Assembly (NCBI RefSeq): GCF_000364165.2
Contig: NZ_CP097810.1
Location: 434,001-498,000, forward strand
DNA length: 64,000 bases
Source: Clostridium sp. MD294
Lineage (GTDB): Bacteria > Bacillota > Clostridia > Lachnospirales > Anaerotignaceae
Direction of reading: 5' to 3'
Position 1 is the stretch's first letter; every line of letters begins with the position of its first letter. Position numbers and translations under genes: made by a program. Below, in pieces: positions 41,365 to 49,793 of the stretch. The notes under the pieces are model-generated. The model did no database searches. It saw only the letters and a list, made by a program, of their open reading frames with translations, and was not told the origin of the DNA.

Positions 41365-41919
41365 ATGGAAATAAAAGGAACACAATCTGAAAAAAATATA
41401 AAAGCAGCACTTATGGGAGAGTCTTTAGCTCGCAACAAATATACTTTTTTTGCTGCAATAGCAAAAAAAGAAGGTCATGACGAAATTGCAGAATTATTTG
41501 AAAAAATGGCACTAAATGAGTCTACTCATGCCAAACTACTATATACAACATTATATGGTGAATTCTCTGATAGTTTATCTAATTTAAAAGATGCTGCTTC
41601 TGGCGAAAACTCAGAATGGACAAATATGTATCCCTCTTTTGCTAAAACAGCAGAAGAAGAAGGTCTTACAGAATTAGCACAGCTTTTTCAAAATATTGCT
41701 AAAATAGAACATGATCATGAAAGAAGATTTTTAGAAGCAATGCTACATTTAATGCAAAAAGGTAAAAAGACAACAGAAACACCTGTAACAGTAGAGCAAA
41801 AACAAAAAGTAATGGGCTATCGTTGTATGTTTTGTGGTGCTACATATGAACAACGTCCTGATGTTTGTTCAACTTGCCATGCCATTGGTTCTTTTGAGCC
41901 TTGCGAAATTTTAAAATAA
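41365..41919 (+). CDS. Rubrerythrin
   Basis: This encodes a 184-residue peroxide reductase of anaerobes. The N-terminal di-iron four-helix domain has [25 protein letters not shown] and [12 protein letters not shown] with the expected Glu/His ligands. The C-terminal rubredoxin domain has two Cys pairs in YRCMFCG and DVCSTCHA. It reduces hydrogen peroxide in the cytoplasm. A GGAGCG site precedes the ATG. The promoter carries a PerR-like box. Confidence 0.95.
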   Translation: MEIKGTQSEKNIKAALMGESLARNKYTFFAAIAKKEGHDEIAELFEKMALNESTHAKLLYTTLYGEFSDSLSNLKDAASGENSEWTNMYPSFAKTAEEEGLTELAQLFQNIAKIEHDHERRFLEAMLHLMQKGKKTTETPVTVEQKQKVMGYRCMFCGATYEQRPDVCSTCHAIGSFEPCEILK

Positions 41920-41928
41920 TATTTTTTA

Positions 41929-41974
41929 AAATAGTCTGTCACTTATCATACTATAAAAATGTGACAGACTATTT
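41929..41974. terminator. Bidirectional terminator
   Basis: AAATAGTCTGTCAC (41929-41942) pairs with GTGACAGACTATTT (41961-41974), between rubrerythrin and the convergent EamA gene. Confidence 0.75.
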
Positions 41975-42002
41975 CTTAATTATATATAATAATTATTTTA
42001 TA

Positions 42003-42923
42003 CTATTGTTGTTTTAAAGAGAGCTGTCTTTTTGGTAATGACAATATACCTATTGTAGCAATAATAAATACAAATCCTACAAAATCTATAAAACTAAAAT
42101 TTTGTTTGAGCCAAATAATAGAAACTACTGTAGCAGATAAAGGTTCTAAGCAGGCAATTAAGCTGCCTTTTGTTGCTCCTACAATGGCAACACCAGCCAA
42201 ATAACAACAAAAAGCAAATATTGTACCAAATGACAATATAAATAGCATTGCTATCACTGCTCCTATGTCCATTGTACCAGTAAAACTAGTAATAGGGTGA
42301 ATAGGAGAAATTGCAATACCTGCTAAAAGCATACCCCACCCTATTACAAAAGATGACTCCCATTTTTCTAACATTTTTTTAGGCTGAATAGTATAAAACG
42401 CCAATGCAAAAGCAGAAAGTACTCCCCAAAATAACGCTTTTGGTGACAATGCCAAACTATGTAAATTACCATTTGTAGCAAGCAAAAATGTACCAAACAA
42501 TGCACAAAATACTGCAATACATTCTGCTTTAGTAGGCAACTTCTTTTGTCTTAGTGCCATATAAAGTACAATTAATACAGGGCCTGTATATTGCAATACT
42601 GTTGCTGTAGCAGCATTAGAGTATTTTATTGCCACAAAATAAGTATATTGTGCAGGTAACATACCAAATACAGCAAAAATAGGTAATGCTATTTTACATT
42701 CTTTTTGCTGCCATATTTCAAACACCTTTTTATTTTCTTTTAGAAATAAATAGCATAAAAGTAAAAATCCTCCTACAAGCAAACGACAAGATACAATCCA
42801 TTCCAATGAAAATCCTCTTGTTGTTTTTAAAAATTGTCCTACATTACCTGAAATACCCCAACAACAAGCACCAAAAGCAACTAATAAAAATCCCTTCCAT
42901 TTGTTTTTTATTTGTTGTTCCAT
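42003..42923 (-). CDS. EamA/DMT-family transporter
   Basis: This encodes a 306-residue membrane protein with about ten spans and two EamA repeats, beginning FLLVAFGACCWGISGNVGQF. The start at 42923 follows AAGGTG seven bases upstream; an upstream in-frame extension is not supported. Similarity to the EamA protein at 36819 is only at family level. The substrate is unknown. Confidence 0.85.
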   Translation of the reverse strand: MEQQIKNKWKGFLLVAFGACCWGISGNVGQFLKTTRGFSLEWIVSCRLLVGGFLLLCYLFLKENKKVFEIWQQKECKIALPIFAVFGMLPAQYTYFVAIKYSNAATATVLQYTGPVLIVLYMALRQKKLPTKAECIAVFCALFGTFLLATNGNLHSLALSPKALFWGVLSAFALAFYTIQPKKMLEKWESSFVIGWGMLLAGIAISPIHPITSFTGTMDIGAVIAMLFILSFGTIFAFCCYLAGVAIVGATKGSLIACLEPLSATVVSIIWLKQNFSFIDFVGFVFIIATIGILSLPKRQLSLKQQ

Positions 42924-43039
42924 ACTATAACACCTTTTTTCTTTTATTATTTTCATTCTCGTATCATAACATATTGCTATAAAAAATCAATGTTAAATTG
43001 ACAATATTTCATATACTTCTCCAAAAATTTAAAAAAATA

Positions 43040-43068
43040 TTGCTAATATTAAAAAAAGATTGTATAAT
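43040..43068 (+). promoter_or_regulatory. SigA promoter for the putP leader
   Basis: TTGCTA (43040-43045) and TATAAT (43063-43068) are 17 bases apart. The start codon is 224 bases downstream, so there is a long untranslated leader. Confidence 0.75.
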
Positions 43069-43074
43069 GATAAA

Positions 43075-43292
43075 CATATTGAAAAAAGAGCTTTAAAAAG
43101 AAATGTCGAGGGGGGTTTCTGACACATTGTCAGGAATGGAGGCATTTTCTTTAATAGCAGTTTTTGCTATCCCCTGCTATTTTTATATTGATATTTTTTG
43201 AAAATTTCGCAGGTGGCTTTGGCTATCTGTTTTTTATTATAAAAAAATGGATAAACTACTCTATAAGCTCTAAAATTTTAGGAGGAGATACT
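43075..43292 (+). promoter_or_regulatory. Structured 5' leader of putP with two terminator-like hairpins
   Basis: From the predicted start to the ATG there is no open gene. A 9-bp hairpin TTTCTGACA/TGTCAGGAA lies near 43118-43138. AATAGCAG (43153-43160) can pair with CTGCTATT (43174-43181), followed by TTTTAT, or alternatively ATAGCA can pair with TGCTAT at 43165-43170. A second hairpin CAGGTGGC/GCTATCTG (43210-43217 and 43222-43229) ends in six Ts. The arrangement looks like a riboswitch or attenuator. I recognise no known class. Confidence 0.6.
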
Positions 43293-44774
43293 ATGATTTA
43301 TGTTGTAATATTTGCGATTTACATAGGCATTATGATAGCCATAGGTATGTATTTCTCAAATAAAAATGAAAATATGTCTGACTATATTTTAGGTGGACGT
43401 TCTTTAAATGTCTGGGTCGCATCATTAAGTGCACAAGCATCAGACATGAGTGGCTGGCTTTTAACAGGTCTTCCAGGACTTGCTTATCTTTCTACCGCTG
43501 GAGCACAAGAAGCTATTTGGACAGCTTTAGGACTTGCTATTGGTACGTATTTAAACTGGAAAATTATTGCAAAAAGATTGCGTCAATATACAGAAATTGC
43601 AGGTAACTCCTTAACAATGCCTGACTATTTTGAACAAAGATTTCGTGATACTTCCAGAACATTACGTATACTTACAGCACTATTTATTATTGTATTCTTT
43701 TTAGTATACACTTCTTCTGCTTTCGTCACAGCAGCAAAACTATTTCAGACTGTTTTTGGTATTTCTTATTTAACAGGGCTTTTAGTGGGTGCTGTCATTG
43801 TTGTAATTTATACTTGCTTAGGAGGATTTAAAGCAGTTTGCTGGACAGATTTATTTCAAGGTCTTTTGATGTTTTTTGCTATTATCATAATACCTATTGC
43901 AGCAGTAAAATCAATAGGGAGTTTAGATACTACTATGGATATAGTAAATCAAAGCCATGAAGGAATATTAAATATTATACCAAATGGAAATAATATTTCT
44001 TGGTTTGTTGTTATCACTGGTATCAGTTGGGGATTTGGTTATTTTGGACAACCTCATATTTTAGCAAGATTTATGGCAATTAGAAGTTCTAAAGAAGTCG
44101 CACCTGCACGCTTGATTGCTATGGTATGGGTAATTATTTCACTTTCTTTTGCAATATTAGTTGGTATTTTTGGTATTGCTTATCTAAACCCACCACTGGC
44201 AGAGGGTACTCATGAAACTGTATTTATGACAATGGCTATGCGTCTTTTCCACCCTGTCATTGCAGCGATACTTCTTTCTGCTATATTAGCTGCTACAATG
44301 AGTACAGCAGACTCTCAGCTTTTAGTAACAGCTTCTTCTATTTCAGAAGATATTTACAAAGCTTTTGTAAAACCTTCTGCAACAGATGCAGAACTTTTGA
44401 AATTAAGCAGAATGACAGTGGTAATTATTACTGCGATTGCTGTTGTAATTGGTTTAGACCCTAACAGCAGTATATTCAGTTTGGTTAGTTATGCTTGGGC
44501 TGGCTTTGGTTCTGCATTTGGCCCTACTGTGTTACTTTCTCTTTATTGGAGACGTATGACTAGAAAAGGTGCTATTGCTGGTGTAATTACTGGTGGTGTT
44601 GTTTCTATTGTATGGGGACTATTAGGCTCTTTAGGAGGCATATTTGAAATCTATGCAATGGTACCAGGTGCAATAACTTCTATATTAGCTATTGTAATAT
44701 TTAGTTTATTAGACAATCCTCCTTCAAAAGACATGACTGATGAATTTGACTCTTTAAAAAATTGTCATATATAA
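43293..44774 (+). CDS. putP: Sodium/proline-type symporter (SSS family)
   Basis: This encodes a 493-residue transporter with about 13 spans. Conserved PutP blocks are YILGGRSLNVWVASLSAQASDMSGW (as SLSAQASDMSGWL), WTALGLAIGTYLNW and ILAATMSTADSQLL. The ATG at 43293 is preceded by GGAGGAG; an upstream in-frame extension (from 43164) overlaps the hairpins and is not supported. Proline is the likely substrate. The unusually long leader points to control by RNA. Confidence 0.92.
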   Translation: MIYVVIFAIYIGIMIAIGMYFSNKNENMSDYILGGRSLNVWVASLSAQASDMSGWLLTGLPGLAYLSTAGAQEAIWTALGLAIGTYLNWKIIAKRLRQYTEIAGNSLTMPDYFEQRFRDTSRTLRILTALFIIVFFLVYTSSAFVTAAKLFQTVFGISYLTGLLVGAVIVVIYTCLGGFKAVCWTDLFQGLLMFFAIIIIPIAAVKSIGSLDTTMDIVNQSHEGILNIIPNGNNISWFVVITGISWGFGYFGQPHILARFMAIRSSKEVAPARLIAMVWVIISLSFAILVGIFGIAYLNPPLAEGTHETVFMTMAMRLFHPVIAAILLSAILAATMSTADSQLLVTASSISEDIYKAFVKPSATDAELLKLSRMTVVIITAIAVVIGLDPNSSIFSLVSYAWAGFGSAFGPTVLLSLYWRRMTRKGAIAGVITGGVVSIVWGLLGSLGGIFEIYAMVPGAITSILAIVIFSLLDNPPSKDMTDEFDSLKNCHI

Positions 44775-44790
44775 TTTACAAAATTTATTT

Positions 44791-44825
44791 ATAGACCTCG
44801 AAAAACAAAGTTGTTCGAGGTCTAT
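44791..44825 (+). terminator. Terminator-like hairpin after putP
   Basis: ATAGACCTCGAA and TTCGAGGTCTAT (44791-44802 and 44814-44825) form a 12-bp stem, with only a weak T tail. Confidence 0.6.
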
Positions 44826-44869
44826 ATTGTTTATACAATAAATAATTTTATTCTTTTTACACTTTAGCA

Positions 44870-44898
44870 TTGCAAAAAACTCTAAACAATTATAATAT
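44870..44898 (+). promoter_or_regulatory. Promoter for the ABM protein/PPi-PFK pair
   Basis: TTGCAA (44870-44875), a 17-base spacer and TAATAT (44893-44898). Confidence 0.65.
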
Positions 44899-44931
44899 AG
44901 TAATAATACTATTTTTAAAAGGGGATTATAA

Positions 44932-45222
44932 ATGATTACAATTATTTCAAATAATATTATACAGGAACAAAAACAGCAAACTTTTCTTTCTATTGTCAAA
45001 AAAATGGCAGAAGAAAGTAGAAAAGAAAAAGGGTGTATTTCCTATACAATACACCAAAATACACAAAATTCTCTCCATTACTGCATTATAGAACAATGGG
45101 AAGATGAAAACGCAATATCGTATCATAATAATACAGAACATTTTAAAACACTTGTACCACAAATCAGAGAATGTAGAACAGAACAAAAACAAATAAATCA
45201 TTTTCGTATAATGAATATATAG
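44932..45222 (+). CDS. ABM-fold (YgiN-like) monooxygenase family protein
   Basis: This encodes a 96-residue protein with the small dimeric ferredoxin-like fold of antibiotic biosynthesis monooxygenases. The GCISYTIHQNTQ strand, EQWEDENAISYHNNTEHFKTL and the C-terminal basic strand match the family. Such proteins act on quinols or small aromatics, or only bind them. AAGGGG precedes the ATG. It is 13 bases before pfp. Confidence 0.82.
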   Translation: MITIISNNIIQEQKQQTFLSIVKKMAEESRKEKGCISYTIHQNTQNSLHYCIIEQWEDENAISYHNNTEHFKTLVPQIRECRTEQKQINHFRIMNI

Positions 45223-45235
45223 GAAAGGTAATCGT

Positions 45236-46456
45236 ATGAAAAATTTATTAGTAGCACAATCAGGCGGCCCTACTGCGGCAATCAATGCAACACTTTGTGG
45301 TGTTATTGAAAAGGGTATTGTAAGCACAGCAATAGAAAAAGTATATGGTGCTCGTAATGGCGTACTTGGTATATTATCAGACAAACTGATAGAATTAAAG
45401 CCTACTCTTTTTAATCCAGAAGCATTACAACTTCTTTGTCAGACACCTTCTTCTGCATTAGGTTCTTGTCGTATGAAATTATCCGACTGGAAAGAAAGTA
45501 GTTTAGAATATGAAAAAATAATATCTGTACTAAGAAAACACAACATAGGATACTTTGTATACATAGGAGGCAATGACTCTATGGATACTGTAGAAAAATT
45601 AGCTTCTTATTGTAAGGCAAAAAATATTAATGATATTAAAATTATTGGAGCTCCTAAAACAATAGATAATGACTTAGCTGAAACAGACCATTGTCCTGGC
45701 TTTGGCTCTGCTGCAAAATACATTGCTACCACATTTTCAGAAATTGCTTGCGATTGTCATGTTTACGCAAGACCTTCTGTTAGTATTGTGGAAGTAATGG
45801 GCAGAGATACAGGCTGGTTAACAGCTGCATCTGCTTTGGCTAGATGTAATGGTCATGCTTCACCTGATTTAATTTATCTTTCAGAACTTCCTTTTGATAT
45901 TGAGCAATTTTTAGAAGATTTACAATGTAAACTTTCTGAAAGAATGGCTGTTGTAGTTGCCATTAGTGAAGGATTAAAAAATGAAGAAGGCTATTATATT
46001 GCAGAAGCTATGCAAAGTCAACAGACAGATGATTTTGGACATAAAATGCTTGCAGGCACAGGACGTTTTTTAGAGGAAATTGTACGTCATGAAATAGGTT
46101 GTAAAGTTAGAAGTATAGAATTAAATGTTATGCAAAGATGTGCTTCCCATATTGCAAGTACTTCTGACATTCATGAAGCTCGTCTTTTGGGAAATGCTGC
46201 TGCTGATAGAGTAATAAGTGGCTTTTCTGGCGAAATGGCTTGTATTAAAAGAACAAGTAATACACCTTATCAAATTGAAATTACATTTTCTCCTATTAGC
46301 AAAATTGCTAATCGTGTAAAATTTGTACCAAGAAATTGGATTACAGAGCAAGGCAATGATGTAACACAGGAACTCATTGACTACATATTACCTCTTGTAC
46401 AAGGAGAACTTCCTGTCACATATCGCAACGGCGTTCCTGTTCATTTTAAATTTTAA
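45236..46456 (+). CDS. pfp: Pyrophosphate-dependent 6-phosphofructokinase
   Basis: This encodes a 406-residue PFK. QSGGPTAAIN near the N-terminus and the YIGGNDSMDT segment carry the Asp that excludes ATP and favours pyrophosphate. PKTIDND and EVMGRDTGWL are also present. It catalyses reversible phosphorylation of fructose 6-phosphate with PPi, an energy-saving form common in anaerobes. AGGAAAGG lies upstream. Confidence 0.93.
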   Translation: MKNLLVAQSGGPTAAINATLCGVIEKGIVSTAIEKVYGARNGVLGILSDKLIELKPTLFNPEALQLLCQTPSSALGSCRMKLSDWKESSLEYEKIISVLRKHNIGYFVYIGGNDSMDTVEKLASYCKAKNINDIKIIGAPKTIDNDLAETDHCPGFGSAAKYIATTFSEIACDCHVYARPSVSIVEVMGRDTGWLTAASALARCNGHASPDLIYLSELPFDIEQFLEDLQCKLSERMAVVVAISEGLKNEEGYYIAEAMQSQQTDDFGHKMLAGTGRFLEEIVRHEIGCKVRSIELNVMQRCASHIASTSDIHEARLLGNAAADRVISGFSGEMACIKRTSNTPYQIEITFSPISKIANRVKFVPRNWITEQGNDVTQELIDYILPLVQGELPVTYRNGVPVHFKF

Positions 46457-46479
46457 ATATAGTGAAGGAGGGATTTATT

Positions 46480-47907
46480 ATGTTATTAAAAAAAGTAATT
46501 TGTTTTACAACAGCTATAATAGTGCTGTCTACAAGTGTTTTAGCCTCTCCTCGTCTGTCTACAGACACTGATGAGGTTACTATTTCTAAAAATAGCGAAG
46601 GAGCAGTAAAATTGTTGACTTCTGATGTTCCAAATCATCGTCTGCCTACAGACCCTGACGGTTGGATTACTATTTCTAAAAGCAGTGGAGGCGAAACAAA
46701 AGTATTGACTTCTACTGCTCCAAATAATCAAGGTTATGGAAATTATGGAAAAGTTGTGACATCTTATATGTATGTTAATGATGATAATACATTTTGTGTT
46801 ATAGATTTTAGTAATAATACTATCAATATAGATACATATAATAGCCAAACATACGAATGGATAAAAAATAAAAAAATCGCTATGGAATTACCTCTTTTTG
46901 GTGGTGTATATTGTGGCAGTAAATACAATTTTATTGTATTTGGACAAAATAACATTTCTGAAAATGATAATGTAATTACTTTTAAAACAGTAAAATATAC
47001 TAAAGATTGGGAAAAAATTGGAGCTGCAGATTACAGCAACAATAATACAATAAAACCATTTGAAGTAGGTTCTTTAAGAATGACAGAACATAACAATTAT
47101 TTATATGTGCGTTCTTGTCATCAAATGTATCAGTCACGTGATGGTTATAATCATCAAGCTAATATTACATACAGTGTAGATATTGATAAAATGGAAATTG
47201 CAGACCAATTTAGTAAAGTAATGAATACCGACTATGGTTATGTCAGCCATTCTTTTGACCAATATATTGCTGTAGATGACGGAAAATTAGTAGCACTTGA
47301 TTTAGGAGATGCCTATCCTCGTTCCGTTGTTCTTACAAAATATAATACAATACTAAACAAAGGAAAATTTTCATCAGATGGTATGTGTTCCTCTGTTGAT
47401 ATGCTCAAAATTGCAGGAAATACAGGAAACAATTACACAGGCGTCACAGTAGGCGGTTTTGAGGTTTCTGAAAATAATTATATTGCTGCAGTTAGCACTA
47501 TTAATCAAAATAATGGAAATTCTACAAAAAGAGATGTTATGCTTTTAATAACAGATAAAAAAGATAGCAAAAATGTAAAACAAGTAAATATTACAAATTA
47601 TGCAAATAGTAAAGAAGACTTATCTGCAAGTAAACCATATATTACAAAACTTCCAAATGGAAATTATATGTTATTATGGGAAGTATTTGCTGAAGGTTCT
47701 CCTCGTAATATGGAAGTAAAAATAGTAGATGAAAATGGTAATACATCAAAAGAACTAACAGCTGGTACTACTTTTATGGGAATGCTTTCTTCTGATTGTC
47801 AACCTATTTGTATTAATGGAAAAGTAGTATGGTATACAAATGGTGTTTCTCCAAGTGGTGAACCAGAAAGAACATTCTATAAATTAGATTTCCATGCTAA
47901 AAACTAA
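46480..47907 (+). CDS. Secreted protein with duplicated N-terminal segment
   Basis: This encodes a 475-residue protein with a signal peptide (about 1-22, ending VLAS). Two near-copies of a 33-residue segment follow: RLSTDTDEVTISKNSEGAVK, then RLPTDPDGWITISKSSGGETK, each ending in (V/A)PN. The remaining 390 residues are beta-rich with Y/N-rich strands, suggesting a propeller-like or multi-blade beta domain. No catalytic motif was recognised. The ATG at 46480 follows GAAGGAGGG. It may share the pfp transcript (23-base gap). Confidence 0.7.
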   Translation: MLLKKVICFTTAIIVLSTSVLASPRLSTDTDEVTISKNSEGAVKLLTSDVPNHRLPTDPDGWITISKSSGGETKVLTSTAPNNQGYGNYGKVVTSYMYVNDDNTFCVIDFSNNTINIDTYNSQTYEWIKNKKIAMELPLFGGVYCGSKYNFIVFGQNNISENDNVITFKTVKYTKDWEKIGAADYSNNNTIKPFEVGSLRMTEHNNYLYVRSCHQMYQSRDGYNHQANITYSVDIDKMEIADQFSKVMNTDYGYVSHSFDQYIAVDDGKLVALDLGDAYPRSVVLTKYNTILNKGKFSSDGMCSSVDMLKIAGNTGNNYTGVTVGGFEVSENNYIAAVSTINQNNGNSTKRDVMLLITDKKDSKNVKQVNITNYANSKEDLSASKPYITKLPNGNYMLLWEVFAEGSPRNMEVKIVDENGNTSKELTAGTTFMGMLSSDCQPICINGKVVWYTNGVSPSGEPERTFYKLDFHAKN

Positions 47908-47919
47908 ATTTATACAATA

Positions 47920-47959
47920 AAAAAAATCCACTATTACACACAAAATAGTGGATTTTTTT
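47920..47959. terminator. Bidirectional terminator
   Basis: Sixteen-base arms (47920-47935 and 47944-47959) with A and T tails serve both the plus-strand gene ending at 47907 and the minus-strand gene ending at 47961. Confidence 0.85.
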
Positions 47960-47960
47960 A

Positions 47961-48809
47961 TTATTTTACAATATACACTGTAATATTTTTGATACCCCAG
48001 TTTAATGCTTCTGTTCTACTTTCATAGCACAAGTCTATTTTATTTCCTTTAATTGCTCCGCCTGTATCGGCAGCTACACCATAGCCATAGCCTGGTATAT
48101 ATAATTTTGTGCCAAATGGTATCACTTTAGGGTCTACCGCAATAGTTCCCCTTGTTGCCTTTGTTCCTGTATAAGTAATCCCTGTACAACCTGGGTCACC
48201 AGGTGTATAGCCTGTCGCCACCACATTTAAAGAAGTATTATTATTTGTTACTGCAGAAGCAGTAACACTCGCTGGCTGTTTTTCTTTCTTTAATTCTACG
48301 ACTGGAATTGGAATTTCTTCTTTTTTTGTTCCTCTTTCAATAATTTTATTTTTTGCTTCTTTTGTAACTAATTCCTCTACTACTTCAGAAGAAATTAATT
48401 CAGCTCCAGAATAGTTCTCCTTTGTAATAATGGATAATTCCCCATTTTCCCCTTCTTGCAATACATTCTCCTTGCCTTCTTCTAAATTAGGATTTTCTCT
48501 AATTTCTGTATCATAGGCAATGGTCTCTTTTTTTGTTATCTTCTTTTCCGTGATGGAAGTCAAATCAATGACCATATTTTTCGTTAGTTCTGTGTTTTTG
48601 CTGATATCCCCTTGTAACACATAATCAGCAGAAACAATATCATCTAACGTTTTCATTAAATCGCCTACTGTTTCTTTGTCTGTATTTATCATACGAGGTA
48701 CTCCATCTAAATTGATAATTACAGTTTTTGTGTAGGCGAAGGCCGTATTGCTGCCAATAGCCAGCATAAATACTACAATAGCTATTACTCTAATCAGTCT
48801 TCTTGTCAT
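47961..48809 (-). CDS. Secreted cell-wall protein with DUF348, G5 and 3D domains (YabE/RpfB-like)
   Basis: This encodes a 282-residue protein. A signal peptide (about 1-25) precedes a DUF348-type domain (TKTVIINLDGVPRMI...) and a G5-like region (KKITKKETIAYDTEIRENP and following). The C-terminal 3D domain contains VDPKVIPFGTKLYIPGYG, AADTGGAIKG and KIDLC, with the three Asp residues that define the fold. Related proteins cleave or remodel peptidoglycan and act in growth or resuscitation. GGAGGAG precedes the ATG. Confidence 0.9.
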   Translation of the reverse strand: MTRRLIRVIAIVVFMLAIGSNTAFAYTKTVIINLDGVPRMINTDKETVGDLMKTLDDIVSADYVLQGDISKNTELTKNMVIDLTSITEKKITKKETIAYDTEIRENPNLEEGKENVLQEGENGELSIITKENYSGAELISSEVVEELVTKEAKNKIIERGTKKEEIPIPVVELKKEKQPASVTASAVTNNNTSLNVVATGYTPGDPGCTGITYTGTKATRGTIAVDPKVIPFGTKLYIPGYGYGVAADTGGAIKGNKIDLCYESRTEALNWGIKNITVYIVK

Positions 48810-48993
48810 TTTCTCCTCCTCGAATGTCCTATGATGTTGCCTTTGATAGGATAGGACACCCTATTCGTTTTATTTGACATTATTCCTTTTTGATAAATGC
48901 CTTGACAGTATTTACAACTATTTTCAGTTGTGCCTATCTTTACTGCATAAAATAAAGATATACCTATTCATGATATATCCTTATCCTGTTACA
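48810..48993 (-). promoter_or_regulatory. Long 5' leader of the 3D-domain gene
   Basis: The 184-base untranslated leader contains hairpins TATCTTTA/TAAAGATA and ACAACT/AGTTGT, and repeated CCTAT/ATAGG segments near 48840-48870. RpfB-like genes are often under riboswitch or antisense control elsewhere. The ydaO core was looked for and not seen. Confidence 0.4.
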
Positions 48994-48999
48994 TTTATT

Positions 49000-49028
49000 A
49001 TATTAACATATCTGTAATAAATATTCAA
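49000..49028 (-). promoter_or_regulatory. Promoter of the 3D-domain gene
   Basis: On the minus strand TTGAAT (49028-49023), a 17-base spacer and TAATAT (49005-49000). Confidence 0.65.
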
Positions 49029-49034
49029 CATTTT

Positions 49035-49793
49035 TTATGAAAAAAATAAATTTTTACCGTTTTTTAATGTTATATTCGCTATTTCGATAGGAGAAATCCC
49101 TTTTATTTCAGACAATTTTTTTACAACAAATTCCAAATTTCTAGAATCGTTGCGTTTTCCTCTGTAAGGAACAGGTGATAAATAAGGGCTGTCTGTTTCA
49201 ATCAAAATATGCTTTAATTCAATTTTTTTTGCTACCTCTACCAATTTTTTAGCATTAGAATATGTCAAAACTCCTCCTATTCCTATTAAAAAACCCATTT
49301 TTACATATTCCTCTGCCATCTCTACACTGCCCGAATAGCAATGAATAACGCCTTTTTCGACACCACTTTTTTTAATAATATCAAAGCAATCTTGACTAGC
49401 TTCTCTTGAATGAATTATTACAGGAATGTGAAGTGATTTCGCAAGTGATAACTGTTTTTTAAACCAATATTTCTGCGTTTCTTTAGAAAAAGTATCATAA
49501 TGATAGTCTAAACCAATTTCTCCTATAGCAACGCATTTTTTATGTTGTGCCAACTGACGGATTTCTTGTATAGTTTTTTCACTAATGTCATACAGTTCAT
49601 TAGGGTGTACTCCTGCAGCAAAATAAATATAATCATATTGTTCAGAAAGTTTTTTCCCTATATAAGAACTTTTCAAATCTGAACCACTATTTATTACTAC
49701 ATCAACACCACATTGGGGCAGGCACTCCAAAAGTGCCTGCCTATCTTTATTGAACTGTCTATCATCATAATGTGCGTGAGATTCAAAATACAT
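49035..49793 (-). CDS. tatD: TatD-family metal-dependent hydrolase
   Basis: This encodes a 252-residue TIM-barrel hydrolase. Metal ligands are in HAHYDD (residues 6-11), GEIGLDYH, IIHSREAS and IETDSPYLSP. TatD proteins act as 3'-5' DNA/RNA exonucleases or deoxyribonucleases. The start ATG overlaps the metG stop by one base (TAATG), so translation is coupled; metG-tatD order is common in Firmicutes. Confidence 0.93.
   Translation of the reverse strand: MYFESHAHYDDRQFNKDRQALLECLPQCGVDVVINSGSDLKSSYIGKKLSEQYDYIYFAAGVHPNELYDISEKTIQEIRQLAQHKKCVAIGEIGLDYHYDTFSKETQKYWFKKQLSLAKSLHIPVIIHSREASQDCFDIIKKSGVEKGVIHCYSGSVEMAEEYVKMGFLIGIGGVLTYSNAKKLVEVAKKIELKHILIETDSPYLSPVPYRGKRNDSRNLEFVVKKLSEIKGISPIEIANITLKNGKNLFFS

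Noticed and set aside
43164..43292. N-terminal extension of the putP frame
   Set aside because: It overlaps two terminator-like hairpins, while the ATG at 43293 has a strong ribosome binding site and the normal PutP N-terminus.
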